Source of the DNA: Symbiodinium natans
Lineage: Eukaryota; Sar; Dinophyceae; Suessiales; Symbiodiniaceae
Reading direction: 5' to 3'
Assembly: GCA_905221605.1 (NCBI GenBank)
Contig: CAJNDS010002093.1
Coordinates: forward strand, 490,295 to 554,294
Length of the DNA: 64,000 nt
Shown: positions 43,380-55,300 of the stretch, piece after piece
Layout of the letters: every line of letters begins with the position of its first letter
How positions within the stretch are numbered: position 1 is the stretch's first letter
Program-made: the position numbers and the translations under genes
The notes under the pieces: model-generated
Told to the model about the DNA's origin: nothing
Seen by the model: the letters and a program-made list of their open reading frames with translations, nothing else
Databases searched by the model: none

Positions 43380-46300
43380 GAGGGCGCAGGGGTTTAGGGT
43401 TTAGGGTTTAGGGTTTAGGGTTTAGGGTTTAGGGTTTAGGGTTTAGGGTTTAGGGCTTTAGGGTTCCAGGATTTGGTTTTTGTTGGTTGGTTTGGGGCTT
43501 TGGGGTGTTCTTGCGGGGTTTCGGGGTTTTGGGGTTTAGGGTTTAGGGTTTGGGCCCACCCTAAACCCTAATCCCTATTTGGTACTTATAGCCCCTACCC
43601 CCTAAGTCCTCAAAGTCGGTAAACGGTGGACTTATGATGGGGGTTATAAGTACCCATGAACCTCCAAGTAACTTTGTGGTGCTTTACTGTAACTTTACAT
43701 CTTTAGCCTTTTTGGGTTTATTGGGTTAAGAGACAAGGCAGCTAAAGATTAAATTTATAGCTACCCTGCTAAGAGCAGCCAAGGTAACACCCCTCCCCCA
43801 ACCCGGAGGAATGCTGATGGCCTTCCCAAGCTGCTCTACGCGTCGCGCCACGCGGACGAAGAGTCAGAGAATGGGGGCCTACTTGTTGGGGGTTGGCATG
43901 TTTTCAGGGGTTTTCTGGGTTTTCGAGGGCTGCAGGGGTTTGAAGGGTTCTCTAGGGTCGTAGGGTTCTCAGATTTAAGATTTTGGGTTTCGGGTCGAAG
44001 GATTCGTTTTCAGGTTCGCGGGTGATAAGAAACCTTCATTCAGGTCAAGTTACTTTACTTATCTCTTCCCGAACCCCTAAACCCTAAACCCGAATCCCGA
44101 ATCCCCAATTCCCAAACCCTGGACCCTAAACCCTAAACCCTAAACCCTAAACCCTAAACCCTAAACCCTAAACCCTGAACCCTAAACCCTATTAAGGACT
44201 GTCCCAAACCCTAGACTTTAACGAGCTGTTTGATTTCAGGCATCCGAGACGGCATCTGCGACTGTTGCGACGGAAGCGACGAGCCTTTGTCCGCAAGCGC
44301 AGTCGACTTGGTTTCTTGTCAAGGATGGGGCTGTTCCCCTTTATACTAACAGATTCCTTAATCGGGATTCTAGTACCCCCCCTTCCTATAATCCCTAAAC
44401 CCTAAACCCTAAACCCTAAACCCTAAACCCTAAACCCTAAACCCTAAACCCTAAACCCTAAACCCTAAACCCTAAACCCTAAACCCTAAACCCTATTAAG
44501 GACTGTCCGTTAGTATAAGGGGGAGCATCCCAAGTGAAGGAGCTCAAAGTCGATTGCCCAGAAACGAGGGTCCAGTCAACACAGCTCCCAGATCTCGCAC
44601 CTCTAAGTCCTATGCCGCTAGGGTTTAGGGTTTGGGGTTTAGGGTTTAGGGTTTAGGGTTTAGGGTTGCTACTGGAGTCAACAGAACCCGAGCCACAGCA
44701 CGTGTATGTTGGATTGTTGTTGCAAGATGTGTCAGGCCGTGCGCCACCTGGCTGAGGGGTGACGTGGTTGAGGGGTTTAGGGGTTTTGTAACCCTAAACC
44801 CTCAGACCTCCACCCTAAACCTTAGACTAGACCCTAAACCCTCCGCCCTAAACCCTAAACCCTAAACCCTAAACCCTAAAACCCTAAACCCTAAACCCCA
44901 AACCCCAAACCCTAAACCCTAAACCCTAAACCCTCACCAGTAAAGCTTACACCCCCTGAGATGGCTCTTATCCTAAAGCCCTAAACGCCCATATCCTTTC
45001 AATGCATTCATTCATGTGAGTACAAGTGTTGAGGGTTAAAGTCTTTAAGGTTTAGGGCGTGGGGCCCGAAGCCTAAAACGCCTCAAGCCAGAAAACCGAG
45101 GAGAAGGTTGGAAGATCTTCTCCCTGCAGTGGTTTGGCCTGGACGTGGAGGTTAGTTTCGAAGGGTTGCCGAAACCCTAAACTCTAAATTCTAAACTCTA
45201 AACTCTAAACTCTAAACCCTAAACCCAAAACCCTACCCCTAAACCCTAAACCCTAAACCCTAAACCTCTAGGGCTTTAAGGGTAGAGTTTCAGCATCCGG
45301 CTTTGGAGTGTCAACCGTTCAGCAACCTCTAAAACCCTAAAACCCTAGAACCCTAAAACCCCTAAACCCTAAAATCCTAAAACCCTAAAACCCTAAAACC
45401 CTAAAACCCTAAAACCCTAAAACCCCTAAACCCTAAACCCTAAACCCTAACCCTAAACCCTAAATCCTAAACTCTAAGCCCTAAACCCCGCAGCCTTTAA
45501 AACAGCCTGAAACGGTACATCTGCAAGCCCCGAACCCCAAACAGAGGCTCTCCGTAGGCTCTCCAGCTGGGAGTTAGGGTTTAGGGTTTGGGGTTTAGGG
45601 TTTGGGGTTTAGGGTTTAGGGTTTAGGGCTTAGGGTTTAGGGTTTTGGGTTTAGAGTTTTGGGTTTTGTTCGGGCTTAGGGTTGAGGGTTCTTTTGGGTG
45701 ATTTGCCTTTCCTCTGTCTCCGGGCTTTGGCTTACGCAGGCTCCCTGCACATCTTCTTCGGCCACATGTGTTTTTCAGGGGCCGCCTTTTCTTGAAAGAA
45801 GTGACGCGCAACAGACAACTGCAATAGCACGGTACTCCTATTCAAGTGCCGAAGCCTTAGCTTCACTCAAGTTCCTAGAAGCCCTAACCCCATACCCTAT
45901 GTCCTGAACCCTCAACTCACCCTGCACCCGGAAAATCTCCACGCTAAGCCCTAATCCCTACGCCCTAAATCCACACCCTGAACCGCAGAAGAACTCGACT
46001 CCACAGCGAGACCCCTACCAGGCTAGAGGCGGCGAGAAGCCACAACCTGAACCCCGAACCCTCAACGCTAAACCCAAACCCTAGCCCCGAAACCCCAAAT
46101 CCTGCTTACGAATGCCCGTGAACCTTCAAGTAGCAGACTTCGGAGCTTTGAAGCCCAAGAATCTTGCTCAGGGATTAGGGTTTAGGGTTTAGGGTTTAGG
46201 GTTTAGGAGACGTCATATGTGGGAATCCCCATAATCTAAGGCCAAGAGCTTCTCAAGGTTGGGTCTTGAGGGGTTGAGGGCTTGGGGAGCAACCCCTTGC

Positions 46301-49300
46301 ATTGCAGACCTTTGGTTTCACGGGGTTCTGGCCCAATTGTTCAAGGTCTAGGGTTTCGGGTTTCGGGTTTAGGGTTTGCTCCATCAAGGTAACACCTGCC
46401 AGCAAGAGAAGGTCGAGCGAGAAAGAGCCTGCGCCTGCACCGATTGACTTTGAGGGAAGGGTCCCAGAGACTCCAGACCCCCCCCCCCCCCCCGCAAAAC
46501 AAAAAAAAACAGCCCCCCCAAAAAAACAAACAGAACAAAACAACAACAACAGCCCCCAAAACAACAGTCCGAAGGGCTTTAGGGTGCAGGGTTGAGGGAT
46601 TTAGGCCCATCCCCATCCTTCAAGACCTTTAGGGCTTTGAGGGTTCGGGGTTTCGGGGCCCGGGGGGCGCAAGGGAAGCCCTCCAAAACTGCTTGGGAAG
46701 CCTGGCCCCTCGGGTTGTCGGATTTTAGGGTGTAAGGATTTAGGGTTTAGGGTTTGGGGTTTGGGGTTTAGGGTTTGGGGTTTAGGGTTTAGGGTTTGGG
46801 GTCTCAAAGTGCTGAAGCTTGTGGACCCCAACCTTATGTGGAGATCAGAACTTGGAGGTTCCGCGTACTTATGACCCCAATTATGCCTGCCCTTACAAGC
46901 CCCCTGTCTATAAGTAGACAACCCTAAACCCTAAACCCGAAACCCGAAACCCTAAACCCTAAACCCTAGCCCTAAATCCTAAACCCCAAACCCTAAACCC
47001 CAAACCTTTGCAAAGCCTTCCCCCAGGGCTGTTGGAGCGCCTGCAGAAGGGCCTGGAGAAGCACAAGGCGCCAGGGTTCAGGGTTTAGGGTTTAGGGTTA
47101 GGGTTTGGGGTTTCGGGTTTAGGGTTAGGGTTTGGGGTTTCGGGTTTAGGGTTTTAGGGTTTCGGGTTTAGGGTTTGGGGTTTAGGATTTAGGGTTAAGG
47201 GTTAAGGGTTTAGGGTTTAATTAGGGTTTAGGGTTTAGGGCTTAGGGCTTGGGGTTTGGGGTTTAGGGTTTAGGGTTTGGGGTTTGGGGTTTAGGGTTTA
47301 GGGAGCAGAAGCGGTGTCAGGCTTCTTGAGGTGTGTAGGGTTGGCGCGTCCTTAGAGTTTAGGGTTTAGGGTCCCAAAACTTAAGCCCTAAACCCTAAAC
47401 CCTAACCCTAAGCCCTAAACCCTGAGCCCTAAGCCCTAAGCCCAAAACCCTAAACCCTAAACCCTGAACCCGCAGGGTGGGCCCGCCTGAAGGAGAGCCG
47501 CCGCGAAGCCAAGAACACCCGGCACCGTTGGCGGGATGAGGTGCCTCATGGGGTTTGAGGGTTTAGGGTTTAGGGTTCCTAGATTCCTAGGGTTCCTAGG
47601 GTTCCTAAATTTCCTAGGGTTCCTAGAGGGTTCCTAGGGTTCCTAGGGTTCCTACATTTCCTAGGGTTTGTAGGGTTTGTAGGGTTCCTAGGGTTCCTAG
47701 CCTCCTCCTAGGGTTCCTAGGGTTCCTAGGGTTCCTAGGGTTCCTAGGGTTCCTAGGGTTTCTAGGGTTTCTAGGGTTCCTAGGGTTCCTAGGGTTCCTA
47801 GGGTTCCTAGGGTTCCTAGGGTTCCTAGGGTTCCTAGTTTTGGGTTGAAGGTTTAGGGTTTAGGGTTTAGTGTTTGAGGGGGTTTGAGGGGGTGTAAACC
47901 AATCTATACGCCGGATGAAAAATCGATAATCGGAAAACAAATGCTCAACGATGCAGGGGTTTGGGGGTTTGAGGGGGTTTGAAAGGTTTAGAGGGTTTAG
48001 AGGGTTTCGCGGGTTTAGAGGTTTTAGAGGGTTTAGAGGGTTTAGAGGTGTGGAGGGTTTGGGGTTTAGGATTTAGGGTTTGGGGTTTTGGGTTTGGAGG
48101 GTTTCGGGCTTGGGGTTCAGGGCTTTGAGGTGTTTAGAGGTTTCGGGTTTAGGCTTGGGGGTTTAGGGTTTCCGGGCTTTTGGGGTTTGGGATGTGGGGG
48201 TTTTAAAGGGTTTCGGGGCTCAGGGTTTACAAGGTAAACGGTTTGCAGAGGTGTTAGAAGCCTTTTTAGAGTTCAAAAGGTTTAGTGTTTAGAGAGGTTT
48301 GGATTCAGGGTCTAGGTGGTTTTTGCGCAGATAGTACAGTGTTTGTGCAGCCTTTCCCTTGAGTAGTGTTTGAGCCCAATACGTGTTAACACTGCAGCCC
48401 TGTGTTGGCTTAAAAGTCCGAGCTTTTGTGAGTTTAGCACTCCGCGCATGGTAGCGGAGCTCCTGGTCGGCAGCCAGGGCTCCGAGACTTACTAAGGGGT
48501 GCAACCCCTGAAAGGCGGGAGCTACCGCATAACCCCCTTTAGGGGTGCTGCAGCTCCGTTCCCGAGGTCCGTGTGTAGGACCCGGTCAATCCTGCAGAGA
48601 CGGGAAAAGGTGGTGGAAAGGAGAAAGGGGAGAGCACGAGATCCCCTGAGGCCATAGCACGCCGACTTGCTCGTGGCCTAGCAAGACGCCTGCAGAGGGA
48701 GGCGGACAACGAAGAGGTAGCCTTGGAACAAGGACAGGAGCAGCCCGAGGCGCGTGAAACCAGAGCTGCTCCCGCGTTGAACCTCAGCTACCTGGAGGGA
48801 CTTGCCTTGCAGGGTGGAAGCCAGCAAAACCTGGCCGCGATCCCTGAGGCGAGGGAGTTCGTGGGTGACGAGAGGTCACTGTGGACGGGTGAGCCTAGGA
48901 ACAAGGCTTCGGTAAACTACCGCCGTGCTCAGCAAGCACGGGACGCAGTTTTCAAAGGTACCCCTTTTGCTCAACGCTTTCTGGAGGACAGACCTGGAAG
49001 GCAAGCAAGGGCAAGCTTTGCGAGGGACGAGGCTGTTCGACGCGTGGCAGCAGGACCTACCCCCAGTTCCTCGTCAAGCACAAGTGCGGTAACTCACCGA
49101 CAGGGATCGGAGAGACAAAGTGTGGAGGAAGCGCCGACGCTTTCCCACGCACCAACAACAGAGTTCGAGTCAGTCGCTCCAACTCACCCTGCCACCAGCG
49201 TGTACTACAGCTCCGACGAGGAGGTTGAGGTCCAGGTGGAAGAGGAACCTGAGTCCTCAGTGACGCACCTTTCGGTGACAGAGGACACAAGCCCTGCAAC

Positions 49301-52300
49301 AGCAACCTCGGCAGGATCGTCCTCGTGGTACAACTCCAGGGCCGGCAGCGACATCTGGAGGAGAGACGAGACTCGCAGGAACGAGTAGTGGGAGCGCTAC
49401 CAGCCGTACCACGCCAACTACAGGTGGCAGCGTGGTGACTGGGACAACTGGTGGGAGACCGAGACTTGGAAGGAGCGCAGGTGGGGAAGAGACCCCCATT
49501 GACTGCGGGAGCTACCGCACACGGTCGTGAGTAGATCGGTGTATAGTTCTGTACAAATTCATTTTCCCTTGATTTGGTTTTCCAAGTTTTCCCTTTCAAC
49601 TTTCTAGGTCACACTCCGTGTGGGCCTAGGCACTGAGAGCTATGGAACAACAACTGGTGCAGATGCAGCAACAAATGGCTGAAATGGGCGCGCGTTTAAT
49701 GGAGCAGAGTGAGCAAATTGTTAGGCAACAGGCAGAAATCACCAAACAGCAAGCTGAGCTACTCGAGCTCAAGAAGCAGGAGAGACCCGGGGGGCGACTG
49801 GTGGATCCAAGGAACATTCCCAAACCCCCATCTTTTTCCGGTCGAAAAGAAGACTGGGAGCGGTGGAAGCATGTTTTTCTGTCTTGGCTAGGAACCATAC
49901 ATGACAAGTACCCTGGTTTGTTGAACTGGGCAAGCAAGCAGAAAGAGAGCATTGACCATGACAGTGATGATGTCACTCTTGAAGATTTGCAATTGAGTCA
50001 AGCGTTGTATGCGATTCTTGTCGGTTACTGTTCTGAGCAGACTCAGCAGCTGATCACTCAGGTTCCTGACGGAAATGGGCTGGAGGTGTGGCGCGTGCTG
50101 AGTAAGACAAACGAGCCGAGCAACCGAACGAAGAGCTGGGTGTGGAGAAGACATCTCATGAACCCTCAATTCCCAAGTGACATCAACAAATGGTCTGAAG
50201 CCTTTCACCAGTGGGAGGCTGAGATGAACGAGTTTGAAAAGCAGTTTCGAAAAGTAGAACCCGACGATAAGCTGAGCGTTTTGGTTCATGTTGCCCCAAA
50301 GGAAATTCAGCAGATGATTTTCTTGCATAGCAACACTTTGGACACGTACAGCAAAACCAAGGAGTACATAGAACAGTACCTTACATCCCGAAACCTTTGG
50401 AGGCGACCCCAAGGCTCGAGTTTTGGTGCGCCAAAGAAGTCTCATGTTGATGATGGTGGCCCTGCCCCCATGGACATAGGAGCTGTAAAGGCAGGAAAAG
50501 GAAAAGGGGGCAAGGAGGGCAACAAAGGCAAGTGGGACCAAGGTGGGAACTCGGACAAGTGGGGCGACAATCGCGGCTGGAGGGATCGGGGTGGAAAGGA
50601 CTCCGGAAAAGGAGACAAGGGTGGAAAAGGAAAAGGAGGAAAAGCAAGTGGTGGTGGCAAGCCAGGTGGAAAGGATGCGGGGAAGTCTGGGCATGACAAA
50701 GGAAAGAAGGAAGGAAAAGGAAAAGGAGCAGGAACAAACCCACACGCGGGGAAACAATGCCATGTGTGCAAAAGATATGGTCACATCGCGGCGGATTGTT
50801 GGTGGAAGGTGTCTGACATTTCCGAGGACAAGACAAATCAGGAGGCCCAGGCGTCCACGGGAGGTGTAGGTTCCATATCTGAGCAAGTCCACGATGTGGA
50901 TCACAACAACATGTTGTTTGCGGTGACGGATCGCATCTGTGGCGTGCGCGACCACAGTGAGGATGTTTACATGTTGATCGACTCGGGTGCTTGTGAAAGT
51001 GTGGCGCGAAATGGAGAGTTCAGTGACAACTTTGAGCCAATGCCACAAGGGAAGCAACTCTTGTCAGTGCAAGGCACTGCGCTGAGAATCTATGGCAAGC
51101 AGTATCCCAAGGTGAGGCTGGACGACGGTACAGTGGGCGAAGTGGACCTGACTGTCACCGATGCCAGTGAAACTTTGCTCAGTGTACACAGCCTTGTCTA
51201 CAAAGGGTTCGAGGTCACGTTTGGTCAAGAAGAGAGCTATCTTAGCAAAGATGGGCAGAGATACCCATTAGTGAAGAAAGGAAAGAGGTGGTATCTGAAG
51301 GTTGAGAAACTATCGCCCAGCGAGGCAGGCGTCACTGCGCAGCGCATTGCAGCGCTGGAGGGTGCCACCTCATCGTCTTCGCGAGCTCCAGTCAGCGAAA
51401 AGAAGCCAGTGGACTACTGGAAGACAGAGCGCGATTTGGTCATCCGTGTTCATGTGGTGCCAAGGCTCAGGAAGTTTAGCCCTGCGGATGCTGACGATTG
51501 CCCAGTGATCGTGGGCGACTTAGAACCAGTCAGAGCAACTGAGGCCAAGTGGGTGGATCGGACAGCAAGCGAGAGCTTCGAGGATCTCTGGTTTGGAGTC
51601 AAGAATCCCAGAGAATCTTTGCTGCGGTATTGGACAGGTGAGACCATCTTCAAGCTTAAGCCCCAGGAGGCTCAAGAATCCCAACGAATGGACTTGGAGG
51701 ACCCGTTTGGCAAAGATGACGAGGGAGATGAGTTGGCCGACGATGCGATGACATTGTGGGAACTCAAGGAGCGAGAAGAGGCGAAGCAACAGCCCATCAT
51801 GGCAGAACCAGTAGAGCCAAGCCTCGAGGAAGTCGCTGAGCACGAGCTTCACCATGCAAACTTTGAACCTTGGTGCAAGGTTTGTGTTGAAGGGCAGGGA
51901 CGTGAGAAAGCACATCGCCGACAACATGAGGATCCGAAGGAGCACATCATTTACAGCGACTACATGTACTTCACAGCTGAGGGGAAGCAAAAGAACAAGG
52001 AGGAGGTTGAAAAGAGCAAGGACTCAGAGGAGTTGAAAGGTTTGGCGATTGTTATGACAGCGATCGACAAGGACAGCCAATGCCCCTTTGCAGTGCAGGT
52101 GCCTTCGAAAGGCACAAAGAGGAACATGTACGCGGTCAATGCAATGGTGGACTGGATAAAGGACTTGGGTTGGAAGAAAGTGACAATTCAGATCGACCAG
52201 GAAAGTGCACTGGCGAAGGTGTTCGAGCAGGTGCAGCAAAGGATGGGTATGGACGTGGTGGCATTGAGAAGGAGCCCGAGGTACTCTTCCCGAAATTTGG

Positions 52301-55300
52301 CAGACGGTGAGATGGTCAATGGACTCATTGCTGGCAAAGTAAGGACTTGGGTGGCCAGTCTCCGGGATAACTACAGCGAGCAAGTGATACAAACCACGGA
52401 CATCCTGTTTCCTTGGATTGTGAGATTTGTGAGTTGGTCGTTGCCGAGGTTCCACGTGAACCAGTCCCGAACAACACCATTCCGAGTGCTCAAGGGTTAC
52501 GACTACATCTCGGAATGCCTTCCTTTTGGTGAATGTGCGCTTGGAAAATATTCAGCGAAGAAGTCTGGGGTCAAGAGTGCTTCCAGATGGGTGTGTGGGA
52601 TCTACGTCGGAAAGACCGCTAGCTCCGATGAACACATCCTGTTGACGAGTGCAGGAGCTCAGACGTTTAGAACTATCAGGAGGATGACACACGGAAGGCG
52701 TTACCAAACGAGTATCTTGGACAAGACAGCGGGAGTTCCTTGGAACACGGTGTACAAGGCCGACCAGCGCAAGCCAGAGGAGATCAGGAGCAAAGTGACA
52801 GCGCAGACAGCGCCAGAGATGAGTGATCCGGAGTATGAGCCGACTGACATCGAGCCAGCTGCAGACGAGCCTAAGACCATGGTAGTAGTGCCGCCGGTGC
52901 CCGCTCCAAGCGTGCACCTGACGCAAAAGGAAGCCGAGGATGCAGGCGGCGTGGCGCGACAGATTGACGCAGACATGACCAACGCGGACGAGGCGAAAAG
53001 GACAACAGCAATGCCGAGCCGCTCTGGAAAAGTCAGGAGAACAGAGGCCACAGCAAAGGCAAAGTCAGAACCAGCGTCATCAGCCGCAGCAGCCTCAAGG
53101 GCAGTGCCAGGAGAGGTAAGCAGTGAAGACAGCAGTTCATCGAGCTCTAGTTCGCCCACCTCGCGGTCGAGGTCGAGACACTCAGGAAATGAGGAGAACA
53201 CAGAGAAGCCAGAGTTAGGAGGTGATGTAGGATCTCCTAGCAAGGAAGTGGGCGACACCCAGGGTTTAAGCACACCTGTGGGTGCTACCACAATGGAAGA
53301 CACAGTGAGCGCAATCTTGGAAGAAACCGAGGAGAGAGATCAGATATCTTCGGTGGCGGACTACTTGGACGCGTGCGTGGTGGATGAAGAGGCTAGGCAC
53401 AAGGCCCGACTCGAGGAGATCGAGAAGCTGGATGAGATGTTCAAGGCTTTCACGCCCCGCGATCGTAGGGCGTTGCCGAAAGAAATAAAAGTGTTTGGAC
53501 ATTGTTGGGTGGACAAGGTGAGCAGTGGCATAGCCAAGTCACGACTCACCTGCCAAGACTTCAAGCGAAACAATGGTGCAGACAAGAACTCATCAGAAGG
53601 ACAAAACAACTTTTGCCCATCTCCAGGACACAGCACAACCAAGATGCTGGAGGTATACAGCCTCTACCACAACTTTCCGAGAGTGAAGGCGGACCTCACG
53701 TCAGCCTTTCTCATCGCCCGAGATGGAGGCGACGAAAAGGGGCAACCGGTGTGTATGAAGCCGCCAAGAGAGTGGCTGGACAACCTGGAGGTGTGGCTAT
53801 CCAGACAGCCAGCAGACAAGCGAGATGAAATCGGAAGCATTCCAAAGGAACACTTGGTGTGGCAAGTGGATGGCAACATCTATGGGAGGCAACCAGCCGC
53901 CAGCCAGTACAGAGACAGGCTGGATGAAATACTTGTAAGCAAGTTGCCCAAGGATCGGTATGACTTCGTCCGAGGCCGGTTGGATGGATGTGTGTTTAGG
54001 TGCACGAAGACAAAGATTGCGGTGATACACCACATTGACGACTTTGCCGTCACCGGTCCAGAAAATGACTTGGATGATCTTCTGAAGGTACAGTTGCCCA
54101 AGCATGGGTGCAAAGTGAAAGTGGGAGAGTTTGAATGGCCAGAAAAGCATGGCAAAACAAGCTCAGAGTTTCTGGGACGAGAGAAGATCAGTGTGGAAGG
54201 AACCGTGTTGACTAAGCCCAATGCCAAGCACACCGACAACATCCTCAAACTGTTGAACCTCGAGAATGCAAAGAGCAGCCCAGTGCCCGGGAGAAAATTG
54301 GATCTGGACAACAACAGCGAGCAATTGTTGGACGAGAAAGAGAAGAAGATTTTCCAATCGTGTGTAGGTAGTGCGATCTACTTGTCCCAGGACAGGATCG
54401 ACGTGAAGTTCGCTGTGAAAGAGTTGGCGCGTCGAATGAAAGATCCGCGGAAGGCTGACATGGCGAACCTAAAGGTGCTGGGGCGATATCTCAAAGGGAC
54501 ACGAGATCTGGGACACCTAACAAAGGTGGAGGATCTCGAAAGCTCAGCCGCAGGAGAGCGGGAGCTACCGCTGCACGCTTACTGTGACAGCGACTATGCG
54601 GGAGACACAGAGTCAAGGAAATCTACCTCAGGCGAGGTTCTTGTACTTGGTGGGACAGTGGTTGAAGCAAACTCGACTACTCAGTCGGGGAACCCAGCGA
54701 CAAGCTCAGGCGAGGCAGAGTTGAGATCGTTGAATCACTGCGCCCAGTCAAGTATGTACATTCAGAACTTAGCTAGGTACGATTTTGGCCTTCCGGTCTC
54801 CACGCCTCGCATTTGGTGCGATTCATCAGCAGCCTTGCAAGCAGCCAAACGAATAGGTGTGGGAAAGATGAGACACATTTCTTTGGCACATCTGTACATC
54901 CAAGAATTGGTGAAAACAAAACAGGTCATCATAGGAAAAGTGAAAGGCGTTGCGAATCCTGCTGATTGTCTGACCAAACATTTGAAGACAGGCGAAGAAG
55001 TCAGACAAGCCTGTGAACTCACAGGGATGGTCCAACTCAGCAAAGCTGGCATGGACGAGCAGGTAAGAAGAACAGCACTGAGTAGGGTCAGTACGATTGC
55101 TGACGAAGTCGAAAGAAAGTCAAACAAGTGGAAGCCTAAGATTCCCGCAAGACTTTCTCTCAGACAACTGTGTAGTGTCGTGTATAAGCCTTACCGGAGG
55201 GAGCTACCTCACTGAACATGGGAGAAGCCCTTGTAGTGAGAAGTGCAATGGTCACAGTTCTGCAGCTTGTGGAACGAGGAACTGTGGAGCAGTACCTCAG

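Noticed and set aside
49888-51057. 389-codon minus-strand frame opposite the copia Gag
   Set aside because: It is a shadow of Gag-Pol, whose motifs are unambiguous on the plus strand.
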